Origin: Neodontobutis hainanensis
Lineage: Eukaryota; Chordata; Actinopteri; Gobiiformes; Odontobutidae
Direction: 5' to 3'
DNA length: 64,000 nt
Assembly (NCBI GenBank): GCA_024349245.1
Contig: JALDNG010000004.1
Coordinates: forward strand, 5,326,001-5,390,000
Part shown: in pieces, positions 37,700-51,500 of the stretch
Layout: each line of letters opens with the position of its first letter
How positions within the stretch are numbered: position 1 is the stretch's first letter
Translations under genes and position numbers: made by a program
The notes under the pieces: model-generated
Seen by the model: the letters and a program-made list of their open reading frames with translations, nothing else
The model's database searches: none
Told to the model about the DNA's origin: nothing

Positions 37700-37745
37700 A
37701 TGGACAGTTCCAGGTCCATCCAAAATGAAATCTCCTCTCTTAAAG
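37700..37745 (+). CDS. plec: Plectin alternative first exon, '1e' type
   Basis: ATG at 37700 (context AAACAATGG) opens MDSSRSIQNEISSLK, 15 residues, then one G at 37745 before GTATTT. This matches the mammalian plectin N-terminus M-D-P-S-R-A-I-Q-N-E-I-S-S-L-K almost residue for residue. The upstream frame stays open from 37520, but the conserved ATG is the obvious start. Purine-rich, G-rich sequence at 37425-37470 (agaggggg and gtgggaaagggaggagctgg) is a plausible TATA-less promoter. The single G would complete the Asp of exon 2. The letter name follows mammalian usage as I recall it; the homology itself is clear. Confidence 0.92.
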
Positions 37746-40719
37746 GTATTTCTGTTTTTTATTATGTACTAAATTATGTGCAAAATTTACCTTTTTTTAA
37801 AAGTTTAAGTTAAAACAATAAAATGAGTAACTTGCCGTTATTGTGTCTGTATAAGAAAAAACACAGGGTGGAGTGTCTGAGACAGACATTGTTGAAAAAA
37901 TTTATGAATGTCCAGAATATCCTGGTTGATAGCTCTGATTGTTTTTGTTTGGCTGACATCTTTCGCTTTTGCCTGCTACCTTTGTGCTGTTTTCACAAAG
38001 ATGCTTCACTGTATCTTGAACAGTGCAGACAAACAGGAGGAACACAGGCTGCTGAATGATGGGCACTCACACCTCACATTTGCACATGCAAACTATTGCA
38101 AAGTTAAACAACATCATGCTCTGACCAAAATGGCTGAGAATGATCCTAATGGAAGAAAACCTTTCTCTACTGTCCCTGTCTCAGCTGATTATCAGATTTA
38201 TTTTATATAAATGAAATGTTGTGATTTCTGTTTCCATTCATTCAGTTCTAGTTCCAGTTTCTTTCAGATGACTTAATGTGGCATTTCAGGTTTTACCTCT
38301 TGAGTAATGTGCACGTGCCACTCCAGTTTCTGTTGTCATTCTTACAACCAGCATGTCTTTTACAAGAGAATGAAAACAGTCACTGCATCTCCTTTGTAAT
38401 GTTAATCTGATCTTGTACTATGGTTGTAACGTGGAAGGGGTTATTAGGGGATGAGAAAATGATGATCTGAGAACAGGGAGTCCTTATTCTGTAAGTTTGG
38501 AATGACGATTGATTGCCTATATGCTGAACTTGAAGCCAAGCACCAGAGTTATTATATGAACTAACAGTACAAGCACTTCAGTTTTTATTACATGAGCTCA
38601 TAGTCAAGCCACTGCCTCAGCTCTTTCCGTAGACGCTGTGTGTGACTCTTCACATAGTGGTGCTTATAGATGTCTTCTTATTGAATGTCACTGCAGTGGA
38701 AAAGTGAGACAAGGATATGATCATTTGTAAAATAACTCGGCAGTGAATGGCCATTCATCAAAACTACTTCCAAAATGAGATATTTGTCAGACATCCCTCT
38801 GTGGGTCTCCTTCTCACACTTCAATGAATTATATTCTTCCAAACCGTCCGCTTTATAACTCTGGTAATCCAAAACAATAATAACCTGCAGGGTTAGAAGA
38901 TTACTCGTATTTGAAATCATATTTAATAGCATTTTTAGACTCGTACAATGTCAACATTTTATTGCTTATTCATATAAATATATTCAATGTATTTTAAACT
39001 AAATGTGAGTCAGAGGCTACGGCGCACGCAACATCCTATCCACTGTTGTCTGGGAGGAAATAACTTTTATTACTCAGGAAATGGGATTTATTTTGCTGTT
39101 ATTGCATTCCAGCACGAAAATAGAAGAAAATACTGTTTATTCTCAAAGTAGACTCATGTATGCTAAATCAGCAGAATAGTGTTGAAGTATGACATCAAGA
39201 TTTGTGAAAGCAGTAGCTCATTCTAAGTGATGCCTGTGGTGCAGTGTGCCATAGCGGGATGCTTACAGTATGTTCCACTAATTAGCACAAGAGGGATTTC
39301 CCTGACCTTTTCACATTTGTGGGAATTCTTCCTCGTGCAGTGCCACTTCCTGTCGCCTTTCCATTGCTTCTTCGCAATGGAACAAATCGTTTTAGCAACT
39401 AACAATGATAATGGATTTTGTTTATGACTAGTTGCACACACTTACTCCTTCCTCTGTCTATTCTATGCTCTGCCTCTGCTTCCTGCTCAGGACATTATGA
39501 CCAGGGTGACTTTCTGATCCCAAAGACATGGCTAAACAACAGGAAAGGCGCTGTTGTTCTGTGAAATACTTTAGTTTTTAGGCACATAATGCTTAAAATA
39601 CATGGTATCTTTGAATGTAATTGTCCCATACATGTAACATTTAAAAGGTATGTAGACACAATGTTTGGGTTTGTCCTAATGTTATTATTCCTGAAATCTT
39701 ACAATGTTGTGTCTGTGTTCATGTACTAGCTCAGGTATACTCATGTGAACATAAAGTAACAAATAAACAGCTATTTAACCAATTACAAGTAGTAATGAAT
39801 GTAAATAGTACTTTGCAAATCTGTCTTTTAGTTTTTATTTGATTGGGACAGTGCATGTTAATGAACATACATGACATACTCTGAATACTTTAGATTTCCA
39901 GGTTACCACTGCATTGTGACTCATTTATCTGACATTTGGAATAATTCTTTCTCTTTTGAAACTTGTCTTGTGACCTTAGTTTATTTTATGCGTCGGTTTA
40001 TTGGATTATTGTTTTAGGTCTAAACTTTTTTTTTTAAACTGTAATACAACTAAAGAAACACAACACAAAGAGAGGAAGGAAAGGCAGTAGGGCTTAAAGG
40101 ACTCAGGAAGTTGTAGTCTCTTTAATGAAGGCTGCTGATATGACAGAAATCTTGTGTACCTTGCCGTGCTACTGCTGTGCTACTGTGCAGCTTCCTAGAA
40201 ATATACACATTTCCTTATTTAACCTGTGTCTGTGCTGCTTTACTCGCATACAGTATTATCTTTGGAAATTGCTCAACATATTGGTTATAAAACAATTGGC
40301 ACAATATGAAAGCTGTGAGACAGGGATTATTAAAGTGGTGTTCATTAAAAGTCAGGAGAAAAGAGTTTGGAAGGGGCTGTTTTGGACTCTGAGAAAAGGA
40401 GGATCTGCTTCTTGAACCTAATGTGAAATAACAAAGTCATTTCAGGTCAGGTGTGCCCTCTTTTCCACTGGGCTTGTGAAAATCAACCCAGTGTTTAAAC
40501 TTCCCACAGTTGGCAATGATGGGACTAAATTACAGCTAAATACATTTGCTGTGACTCATTTGGGGTTATTTAAATGGAGATCTAGGGTCAACAAATGACT
40601 GTATGATTTTATTAAATGTCAACATTACCTGTGTTAACTATTGTAGACAAGAAAAGTCTGCTTATAAGGCTTAGTGGTTATTTGCAGCGGTAGGAAGTAT
40701 GAAGATAATGTACATTGAT
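37746..40719 (+). other. plec: Plectin intron after 1e exon
   Basis: No further exon supported. A frame at 37908-38210 with a hydrophobic N-terminal half was considered and rejected. Confidence 0.45.
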
Positions 40720-40810
40720 CGCCTTTCTGTGTGGAGTGTGCTCGACTTTTACAAACTGCAGGGGGTTCTCCGCAGCCTCCCACTGTCCTAAGACATGTCC
40801 AGGTAAATGG
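40720..40810 (+). repeat. Fragment of a common fish interspersed repeat
   Basis: 'tttctgtgtggagtgtgctc' and 'cctcccactgtcctaagaca' followed by 'tgtccaggtaaatggcagtg' correspond to the middle of the repeat whose head may be seen at 1189-1236. Match is by recollection of the consensus. Confidence 0.5.
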
Positions 40811-42691
40811 CAGTGAAGTGTAAGTAATCATTTTGTTAAGTATATTTTCTTCTATTTGTGTTTTATTTGTGTATTTTGACTTCTCTTCCCACCTTTTTTA
40901 ATTAAGTTGTGTGTGGTCTGCTCTGTGTGGGCTAAACAGAGACAGGACAATGGATTGACTCATGCGGCTGATCCTTCATACTCTCCTCCTTTTTTTTTTA
41001 ACTCCCCCATGAGGGAGTACTGGGAGTTTAGCATGTTAAAGCTGCTTGAAAAAACATTTTTATCCACCAATTAATGTTTTGATAAATGATACTTAATCCT
41101 TCAGTGCGTGTCTTGTGCTTTTTACGAGGCTGTTTATCACATTAGGTCTTTCAAGCATCTGTTGCACGTCCACAAAGTCCTCAGTAATTTGCACACAGTT
41201 GAGGATGTTCCTGTAACATTACTCACCTATGTGAGGAAATGCATCATGGGTAGTTTCCTCTCTCTGTTGTGAGGCTATTTTGGAAATGGTGAGGCCAAGG
41301 GGGAATACTTCACAATAGTTAGGCCTTCCACAGCTAGATTTGAGGTGTGTCCCCCGGTGTGTCCCCCCACCCCCACCCCCCATAGGCAAACATTACAACA
41401 TTACACTTACTTCACTGTTTACTTCTTTGTCTGGAGGTGGCCTGACAACACAATGTGGATGTGCGCTTGTGTGGGTTCTTGGTTCCAAAAGAGTCACAAC
41501 AGGAAGTGGGTGGTTCCAGAAAACAGGTACCGTCTGGTTACAAGAGGTTCAATACTCCAAGAATAAGTCCACTGAACATTTAAATACATATTTGAAACAA
41601 ATTGTACTGATTTGTAATTTATGGATAATCCAAAAGGAATGGCCATTAAAGACATTGTACTTTATTTAAAACATATGATTTACACTGGAGGCTGTTGCGT
41701 ATGTGTAACCCCAAAAAGGAACAGGCATGGAAAAAGAAAAAAAAATCTTCCATTGCATATATAGAAACATTGACCCCAATATGATCTAAAGTAGGCTATA
41801 TAGTATTTTTTCTTGAATATAATATTTACCTTGAAACTTTTAATAAAGCCTTCATTTATTTGTCATCTTCAAGGCTTATGTCCCTCTTCAGACCGAGTTT
41901 GTGTGCTGCAATTAAAGGAACCGTTAATCATTAACGTTTGCAGATATGGACACAGTTCAACGCCTGCCTGCTTTTATATTTTAACTGACAGAATATAATG
42001 TATCAGACCCTCACCTGTATTCATACCTGCATAATGTAAATCTCCATATGACGTGAATAATTATACTCACATTTAGTATAAAGGCTTTATTCAACCTACA
42101 AAATGAATACTTCTTTGTGCTCAAACACACCCTCTGTTTACAGTAGCCATATAACACATACTTGAAACTACTCTCTCTTTAAAAAAAAAGTCCTGGCACA
42201 GAGCCACTGAGACCGAATGTGGCTGTCTGGACTAATGCATGTTAACGCTTCAGAACCACAATTGTAATCCTATACTGTCCCATTGTTTCTTTTTTTATTT
42301 TTTTTATTTGCAGAGAGTAGTTCATCTGAGTCCAATATTTTTTGTCTTTCACTCAAGATTCTTTGTTCTGTTAATTCTTTGTCGACATCTTTGTTCTTTT
42401 GTTGATACATCGAAATTTAAGCTCTTTTTCACACACTTCAGCGCGGTATACGCACACACAAAAGGTATTATTATGGAGGGCGGCTCTGACCTGTGACGGA
42501 GGGAGGTGGAGGTGGTGAAGGGGACTCCCATTCTGTTGTTTCATGATGTGTTTGAAAGAGAGCGGAGAAAGAACACAAGATAGTGAGATTAAAGTTGCAC
42601 AAGTAGCAAGTCAATCAGGAAGCACAGATTTTGCTGCAACACTTGAAGGAAGTGTTGCAGCTCTTTGGACCTTTCACTGTTAATGTTCAGC
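40811..42691 (+). other. plec: Plectin intron, no feature seen
   Basis: Includes a C-rich, T-poor patch near 41350-41382. No exon supported. Confidence 0.4.
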
Positions 42692-42719
42692 ATGGAGTCT
42701 CTCTTCTGCTCGAGCAAAG
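42692..42719 (+). CDS. Candidate plectin alternative first exon (unnamed, nine residues)
   Basis: ATG at 42692 in good context (TCAGCATGG) reads MESLFCSSK, then a single G at 42719 before the strong donor GTAAGAG. An in-frame ATG nine bases upstream (42683) could add three residues. Frame phase and the terminal G are exactly those of the three recognised plectin first exons on either side. I do not recognise the peptide from any known plectin. Mammals do have very short plectin first exons (one of five residues), so the size is not a barrier. It could equally be a chance match, since ATG and GTAAG are common. Confidence 0.35.
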
Positions 42720-45700
42720 GTAAGAGGCTGTTGTGCATTAATGGACAGAAAGAAAAGAAGTAAAGACTGTTGTGAAGCCAGGAGGTAAAGTGATACAGGT
42801 GGAAGGCAGACGGATGGAGAATTTCGGGCCAGTGGGTGGGACTACTACACACGGGAAAGAGTGTCTAAACACGTAACAGGTGTGTGTTGGAATCTGTGGA
42901 TCCCTTTAACCTTCATAAACCTGCTACTGCAACCTTTGTACAGAGATCTGAAAAGGCCATTATTTGGAGAGATTTGAATAACTTATTTACTTATAGAACT
43001 TTGGTTATTTGGTTTGGTTATTTGAATGAAAGACTATTGCTTTGGTTAACTTTATGAAGCATGACTGCAGCTGTCCAAATATGTGGCTCTCTTAAACTTT
43101 TACTTTAATTGTACCCTTAATGTCACACAACTGTTTCTATATTTTTATAGACGCTCAATGCTAGTTTACTCAGTCACAATCAAATAAATGTTAACTGTTA
43201 GATATGGCTTTGTGTATTTTTGCTGAAGTGAATGTGTAATTGAAACGGCGTGACTTGGTCCCGAGTGTCTTTACGTGACTGGACCTCCATTCAGAAAGTA
43301 AAAGATGAACAAACATTGGAGGTAATTTGTGCACATGGGCCATTGTTGGAGTTTTTTGTTTGTTTTTCTGCTTGTTGTTGTTGCAGGGAACACTTGAAAA
43401 CAGTGTGTCCTAGTAATGACTGTGTCAAGCACAACAGGACACTAGGTTTATTGTCACAGCTTGCACAAACTCTAAACATATCATTATCCTGTGTTCTGCA
43501 TATTTTGGTGTTCTTCCACAGACATGGCTTTTAAATTTAGTTTATCTTCAAAGATTATAACAAATAGACTGAATGTCAGATTTACAGGGCCAAGTCTGTA
43601 AAATAATTCAAAAGATGAACCATTTTTATTCAAAGTATTACAGTGTACCTTTTAGCCCAAATATATACATTCCCAAAAGTATTTAGAGATCGGTAGAATC
43701 ATGCCTATGTTATTGATACAGTACTTTCCTTTCCACGGGATGGTGACATATCGCAAGAGATAAGAGATTACACAAGTGACATGCTCTATCACACTACTCA
43801 TCTGATAAAGAAAATATAACTCAAAAAAACGCACTAAAATTACCATTTTAGAGGATATTTTTTCCAGTGTTTCTTTTACACATTTGTCAAGTCTCCAGCA
43901 GCTTGCCCAAAATAATCCACTTAACCATTTAGGTGATTAATTTTATTGCTTGCTTTTGGTTTAACTATAGCAATTATGGTTAAACAAAAGCTCACTAAAC
44001 AAATCTCTAAATAGGATAACCAGATGCACTACTTGAACATGATGCCATGACTGTTTACTCACTGCGTACGGACATAAGACATAAGTGTGTAAATGATGTT
44101 ATGCCACAGAAATGTGAAAAGATTAATCTCTGATTTTATTGAGCTGCAATCAATCGTGTCATAACTAATATAGTTTAATAAAGCAGTAAATGGATGCTGA
44201 ATATGTCCATGTGCTTCCAAGAGTTACAATCCTGTCTTCACTAGGTGCTCCCTAATTTACCTGTTTCTGCCCCATTTCAGCAGCCTGTGCAGATAATAAC
44301 ACCCTATGCTCTGCTGAGTGTGTTGCTGACTACAGCCCAGAGCTCAGAGAGGGGTCTCTTTCACTGAAGGGCCTTTTTCTGTTGGTGGTATTACTGCAAA
44401 TAGTTCTCACTGAGTGTCCATCAGCTGGCAGCGTGAATCAAAGACCTCCCAGAGAGTTACTGTTGTGTCTGTGAGTCGTCTTCTTGGCAGCAAATATTGT
44501 TAGCAACATCCCTGATAGATACACAGAGTCAGGACAGGACATCGTGACTACTTTGAAGTTCATTCACAGCTTCCTGGAGCGTGTTGCATTTGGATTTGAT
44601 GACTTCACAAGCTTAAAATGGGACATGTGATTATGGCAGCAGTTGTTATGGCATGTTAGTTACAGTCAGGGACACGTTGCTTTTGAAACAACAGGCTAAA
44701 GACTGTCCTTCTACCCAGAAACAGACCAAGGAGTTCAACATTTCTCTTTTCATGTGGCTAAAATTGTATTTGTAGTAATAATAATTTTCTTTCTTCTAGT
44801 ATCTGATTTCTCTGGTATATTCTGGTGAAGCCCAGCTATTGGTCAATATTGTCCAAAGCGCTGTATAATTCAGCTGTTTTAAACCTTCCCATTAAACAGG
44901 CTGTTATCAAAACAGTTATTTTTTTAATGTAAGCTATTCACAATAAACATTCCCCATAAACACTCAGGCAGCTGCTGAAAACCACACTACCCACAGTTTC
45001 CAGGTCCTATTTTAAGTGTGGTACATTTCCTATTTCTCCAATGTCATAGTGTTAATTTAACACTAGACCAGTTTCACGTAAGAAACATTAGCGTTGTGCT
45101 GCTGGGAGCTGATACGCTGCATGAGTCAAGAATCTTAGTCGTGTTTATGGCCTGACGGTAAACAGTCGACGTGGGTGGTAAGACTCTGAGGGCACTAAGG
45201 AATGACCCCAGTGCAAGGACAGCTGGAAAGTTATAGTCTTTGGTCTAAAATAGTCACAATGACACAGAGGTTATTCTCTTAATTAAATTTAATATTCTTT
45301 TGGTAAGTAAGATATTTGATGTAACTGTCACTAAATATTATCGTCATATTCATTTGGATATAGTGGCATAGCAGTACAGCAGGAAATGTCCAATCATGCA
45401 TTTCTTCTTGGTGGCCAGTAGATGGTAGTGTTTAGTCAGTTTTTGTTGTGCAGCCGGTCACTTCAGATGAAAACAACCCTGTAAAACATTTATTACAATA
45501 ACAGGTTTTTCTTGTTAAAGTATAATCTTTTTAATGATAAGAAATAATCACTAGCATATTATTACTTTTTGGCATGATTGTTTAAAACGTTTCATTTTCA
45601 AAGGTCTAAGTCAAAGTATAGCAAATTGTGGTGTACAGTATGATTGGCCAAATGCACTTTGCATATGCACTGACAGCAAGGTGCGTTGCTTTCCATATAT

Positions 45701-47796
45701 TTGCAAAAGTTTCTATCTTCCTAATACTTCTCTGTGTCTCTGTCTTTGTATGAGATTGTCGGGACCCAAACTCCAGAAACAACATCACAACTAGGTCAGA
45801 CTCTGGTGATGAGCTAGCAGTGGCATTTTTATTCAAGTCTGTATGTCACAGACGGTTGCACCCCTAGTTCAGAGATGGGTAGGTTTACGCAGCCTGGGGC
45901 ATGTTTTATGATGCTTAGAGTCATCGTTCTCATAAAACAGGAAGGATTGGGTGCCAGGTTATAATTTTCCTGAGAAGTGCATCTGGAACATTTATGCTAC
46001 CACTAAAATGAAACTGATGAAGGGGTTGTAACACCTGGGTGAGGTTTAGCCCGTATTTTGAAAAATATCTGTTCAAAGTAACAAAGGTGTGTCTGGACTG
46101 TGGATTAATTGTCATAACTGAGAGGAGTTTTTGCTGTGAGTTATATTGTCACTGTGGATTTCTAATGAAGCATAATGGACAGCACTCTAGTGATTATACA
46201 GTAAGTTATTGTGGGTGTGCCAGTGAAAGGGAGAGTTGGGGGCAAACAATGACTGTACAGTCACTCTGAGCTTTACTCACACAGTAAGAATGTCTGATAT
46301 GTGTGTGTGTTTGGTCAGCTTGTGGTAACATACTGATAGACTTAAAAAAGAGGTTATGTATAGGTGCAATATGCAACAATGTAAAATAAATAAATACATT
46401 GGACTAAACACAAAGCAGAAAGACTTTAAAATAAGTTTTCCATTAGCTACAGATTGACCATGTGTGTACAAATCCTAAAAAGTTACTCAGTTTTACTCAG
46501 ATAAACTTTTTTTTTTATCCCCAAGCTGGTATTTAAAGTTATTCCATTATTCAACAATCATGTCACTTATTGCATGTGCTCCTCATGTCATGCAGCTTAC
46601 CTTTTAAAGAAACTCTAGTGCCTATTTCAAAGTGTGCGTAATAACACCTGGGCCCTAAGTCATGTCAGCTTCTAAAGAAAGTTAGTTTATTCATTGAATT
46701 GAACAGACTGGCATTGGTTTTCTCCTTGCATCACTATTGATACCTAACATGATGATGTAATTAACCTGATACACCTTTATCCGTAAGGCTTTTGTGTCCC
46801 AGCCACGCAGCATTTTCATTAAATCATTAAGAACGTGTGGTTTTGGCTTTACCTCTGGTTCACCGTGAGATAATCTCCAAAGTCAGTGCTCACATGTGTC
46901 AAGGGAGAAACCAGATCTGCTGTTAGCTGTGTGCAGCCTTGTCCCTGCTGGGGCCACACACCCTTTTAAACATAAACTGTGAACATACTCCTTCTCTGGC
47001 TCCTATGGACTTTTTTCTGTTGACTTTTTGTGATTCCTGGAAGCAGGGGGGGTATTGTAGCAGTTCCTGTTGACTGAGCTGTATTTCACTTTAGGAAGGA
47101 AAGCTGCACCATTGTTTGGACAGTTCTTCTTTCTTAAAGGTGGGAGATTTAGTCGAGCGAGTGGGAAAGATAATATAGTTTTAAAATGTTAATAAGGAGA
47201 AGTTTATGGCAAAGTAAATGCTGTAAAAGTATAACTGGATTTGAAACAGTACTGGCACAGTTTGGTAAGGTGTTGTGTTCAACTTCCCGTGTATTATGCT
47301 GGCACTGTCCTGCAGAACAATGAACACCTGCTCTTTTATTAATCCAGCCACTGTGTAGGGCAGGGCGTGGTGTTTTATTTCCCAGTGTTTATGTATCTTG
47401 AACGCTTGCCAGTGTCACCCACACAGTGCACTCCAAAAAACTAGACACCTTTGGGCATAGTAATTTATTATTAAAAAAACAAAAAAAAAAACAAGCCATT
47501 ATTAAAGCTGTGTAATAAATAATCTCCTGTTCTTTTGGTTATCAACCGTGCAGACAGCCTAAAGTGTTTGCATGAAGAGACTTGCACCGCAGACAACCGT
47601 GGCATTGAAAGTCCTATAGGAGGCAATAAACTGTGATGTGAACAGTTGGGAAACCGCCGTGTTCATGACATGTCAGGTGTTCTATCTGCGGATGGCATGG
47701 GATTTCTTTGTAAAATCAATTAAATGTTTCACACTTAAACAGTCAAAAGTATGAGGATGTCAAATGTTTTGACACCCAGCACTGCCATTGTTCCTG
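42720..47796 (+). other. plec: Plectin intron, no feature seen
   Basis: No supported exon or repeat. Short open frames only. Confidence 0.4.

Positions 47797-47824
<28 letters not shown>
47797..47824. repeat. Poly-T tract
   Basis: Run of 28 T; it may be the tail of a minus-strand retroposon, but no element is recognised next to it. Confidence 0.9.
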
Positions 47825-47828
<4 letters not shown>

Positions 47829-49512
47829 CATTACAAGAGCTCTCTAATCAGGGAAGTCAGTTTATAAAATTTAGGGACACAAGAGACACAAGTGTGACTC
47901 ACCGCTGTCTCTAACAGGATCCTCAAACTGTGGGAGAATAGACTTTTCTTTGTCTAGCCACAAACACACCAGTTTACTGCAAGTCTTTCTTTTTGTGAAA
48001 TAAGCTGCTTATACTCTTGGCTCTGGGTGAAGAAAGAATGCAGCTGATTCATTCACTCCAGATGGATGGGGTTTTGGGGGAGTCTAGGTAATGAATCACT
48101 TTTCTATGTCTTTTTTATCCTTGCGTCTGTGATTGGAAGCACCTGTATTGTGCTGCTTGTTGGGATGTCTGGCTAAAAATAAAGCTCTTCAGGTTACGAT
48201 TCAAGTTCACACATTGTGGCAGCCAGTCAGGACGGCTAGAGCCTGGACGGATCCTGTGTCGAGTTTGTGTTGGTTGATAGCTGGTTGCTCACGGGCAACA
48301 ACAGCTGCAAGCCTACGTTTCTGTTTGGGACTTCAACCGTGGACAGCACAATGTATTTGCCCAACCTGTGGGCTGTTGCTGTAGCAACCGCACAACCGAT
48401 ATAGCCACACCCATGCTGACTCATTCTTGAAATATTTATGGTTTTCTTGTTTTTTTGTATTAAAACAAATCACTAGAGACATAGTAGGAAATTATTCTCA
48501 CAGGCTTTCATGCTTTAAATATTTTATAACAAGTTTAACCAAAAGATGTGGGTAGGAGGGGTGGGGGTCAGCGTGGCACTGCCAAAGCTGGCACTGCCTT
48601 CTGCCATTTTACACTCACTAACTCGACATGGGCTCCATTTTGTGAGTTAATGGTCTATATATTTTTTTGTTTCACTGTTTAGTGCCACAAATCAAATACA
48701 AATCCCATAACAAACCAGAAGGACACTATTGTTTGTAATTAAATAAATTTATTTTTATTTTTTTTTCAGCTTACAGAGTTTGTTTTTTCAGCTTACAAAG
48801 TTTAACTGTAAGTTTCTGCTGCTTTATTTCAGATTAGTGTTTACTACAGTATTTACAGTACACACTTCAGTGAACTACCCAATTAGCTTCACAGCCAAAA
48901 CCGTAACATCTTAACATCATTACTTTATTAGCTGTGGTCTCTTAGTTGTTAATTAAAAGGAACATTTGCACTGCCGGTTTTAACGTCAGGACTCATAAGA
49001 TTTTATCGCTGCTTTGCAACGTTCGCACAAATAGTTTAGTGCATGAGACAAAGGCACAGGTTTTTGGATATCTTCATAGTGTCTTTTCTTTGTTGCCTGT
49101 TCTCTCTCCCTCATGTTCAGCCTTTCTAATCATTCGGACAGTAATTTCTGGAACAAGGCGCCCTGTGTGTCTCTCAGTGTAAGCTTTGTGGGCGCTTGTA
49201 GATGTATGGGATATTAGGCCTGGTATCCGGGGCAGCAGAGAGGATGTGTTCAGCTTGGCAACACTTCAGATTTATGGTGTAGATGTTCCTCTGCATTTAT
49301 GTGCAGAGTTGAAAAGATTCCCTTGTTCTTATTCGCACAAACACCCTCCCTAACCCAGACTGCACCCCATTCGCTCTCAGTCTTTTATTTCTGTAATCCC
49401 CATGTTGCCTGCCACCGCTGGACAAGCTGTGGGTCTCAATAGGGTGAGAAGTAGTGGAGTGCGAATTAGAGAAGGCACTGAAAGCCTGCACTTTTACTCA
49501 TATCAGAGTAGC
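47825..49512 (+). other. plec: Plectin intron, no feature seen
   Basis: The stretch 48130-48420 is richer in GC than its surroundings and has an 83-codon open frame, but no family match or splice pattern. The last few hundred bases may hold a promoter for the candidate exon that follows. Confidence 0.4.
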
Positions 49513-49564
49513 ATGGACACAGGAGATCTCCTTGGAGATCGATTCTGGCTTAGCCCTAAAAAAG
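49513..49564 (+). CDS. Candidate plectin alternative first exon (unnamed, 17 residues)
   Basis: ATG at 49513 (context GTAGCATGG) reads MDTGDLLGDRFWLSPKK, followed by one G at 49564 and the consensus donor GTAAGTGGG. The frame is open upstream to 49402, so the start is a choice based on context. The exon fits the plectin first-exon pattern in three ways: donor strength, phase, and a terminal G that would give Asp with exon 2. The peptide is short, ends in Lys-Lys as several plectin first exons end in Lys, and lies in the right interval between the 1e and S10 exons. I cannot match it to a named mammalian exon. Confidence 0.5.
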
Positions 49565-51336
49565 GTAAGTGGGCAGGACTGTGGTCATGTTTCTTGGTCA
49601 GATAAGTATTTATGTCTTGGAGAGGTGTGGTCAATAGTGCCTACCATTTAGCAGTGTGTTAATATTTTGCAATATGAACTAAATAAATTACTATGCATCT
49701 GTGTCTGTTGAGCAACAATCCTTGAGCCTTTGTTGATTCTAGTTTCTGGCTGGGATTAAGCTGAGTTGGCATAAAGCACGCAAAGAGGAAAGCACAAGAA
49801 GAAAAAAGATCTGGTTTGAATTTTCGGTCCAGATTTCACTTCTGGAACTAGTTACAACACTTTGTTAAACAAAACCTGACTTGTATTTATTTTGGCAGGG
49901 AACTTGCTTTGTTGTTGGGAAGAAATATGCTAAAGCAGGAAAACAAGAAAAAACTTTTTCCTAAAGAACACTATGTTGATACAGTCAAAGTTTCATTACT
50001 AAATGTAACTCATAGTCTTGATAGTAGTTGATTTATGGTAAGTATATCACATTGCTCTGAGTGTAGTCCCTCATGGGTGGGCTCCTGTCCAAAACTGTGA
50101 GGCTGTAGGGGGCGCATTGCTCTTCGTAGAACACTGGTTCTACAACATGACAGACGAAACTGTTCTCTAGAAGTGAAACGGGAACAAAAGGGACTTGGCA
50201 ATCTCTTTGGCAGCTCCTGCTTGTTTTTGGTCAGTACAGAGGCTGAACCTAGGCATAATGTGTGACTTCATCTCTTTCCACTCTGGAAAAGGAGAAGTCT
50301 GTGACTGGTGAAGCTGAGAACATAAGCAGGACTTGTCGATTTTTTAACTTCATGCCAACATCTTTATAGAGTTTCCATGTGCGTTTGTGCGTAAATAGGC
50401 CTGACAAAAGCCAAGAGCTGGCATTTTTCCTCTAGCTACACAGTAGGCTATTCTGGTTGTGATGTCACAGCTGTTTATATCACTTTCCTTACATAACCGT
50501 GAGCTATAGGCAACCAATGACAATTACATTTGTGAACAATACTTTCTAAAACAAGCCTTAGATAAATTATAGAGACAAATAAAGTGTAAGGTTTATATTG
50601 TGATATTGTTCATTCTAGGGCATTGTTCTGTCTATTGTTGTCAAACATTAACAAGCATGTATTCAGAAGGAGTAGGTTTATTTTTTTTTTTTTTAGTAGT
50701 ATGAGGAATGCCCAGGATATACCTCATAGTCCAGTTCTGCCTGTTAAAACTTTCAACACACAGGGCCTCTTTGTAAAGAGCCATTCTGTGGTTTTAAAGA
50801 CTTCTGTGGGTTTGTGTTTAGTGTAAAAGTATTCTCCTTTCTCCCCCAAATCCCTCTTAGTAAGTTTGACAACCTATTCATATCTAGTCTGGCTATACAT
50901 TTACACCGGTCCCATTTAAGGTCGTTTGTTAACCTTCAGATCGGACAAATACCTCCAGACTTTGTGGAGGCCTAGTGAGTGTTAAGCCATGACAGATTTG
51001 TCCTTCTTGCGTTTCAAAGTCGACCTTTCTCTGCTTAAAAGAGTTGTAAAACACACTACTAAACACTACTGTGCATAAATATAAGTCAAGGTTGTCTAAG
51101 TGCTCATGGGTGGGAAGTTTGGCTTGCACACTGTATATAATTAAAAAAAACTTGAAAGTTTTGAAATCAGCTTTCCTTCTAGGCATGAAAATAAAAACGT
51201 ACGGTTGTAATTTATGGCAGCGGTATTATGCAATACAATAAAATATTATGAGTCACACATAATAGTCATGCTTCCCAACAGTGCCATACTAAGAGGCTTT
51301 AACAATAGTTGTTTGAAAAATGTTATTTTTGAAAAA
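49565..51336 (+). other. plec: Plectin intron, no feature seen
   Basis: Begins with GTAAGTGGG of the candidate exon. Nothing else supported; a poly-T run sits near 50681-50694. Confidence 0.4.
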
Positions 51337-51500
51337 AGTAATTTTTTTTTTTTTAAGATTTTGGGGTCTTTTTGCCTTTATTGGATAGGATAGTAGATAG
51401 ACGGGTGAGAGAGAGGGAATGACACTGGGCAAATAACACAAGGTCTCCTGAGATTATATTATGCGCTCCACCGGTGTGCCTCTTTAAGTGTGATTTTATT
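51337..51500 (+). repeat. Unclassified teleost interspersed repeat fragment
   Basis: 'ttttgcctttattggatagg' followed by an agagagagggaatgacac block is a familiar fish repeat, here about 160 bases. Its class is not evident from the fragment. Confidence 0.5.

Noticed and set aside
37908..38210. 100-codon frame with a hydrophobic N-terminal stretch just after the 1e exon, reminiscent of the membrane-anchored plectin 1b exon
   Set aside because: No donor that leaves a G in the right phase follows the hydrophobic part, the sequence does not resemble 1b, and the start context is poor.
48133..48384. 83-codon Cys/Leu-rich frame in a GC-richer patch, considered as another plectin first exon
   Set aside because: No matching donor in the required phase and no similarity to known plectin N-termini.
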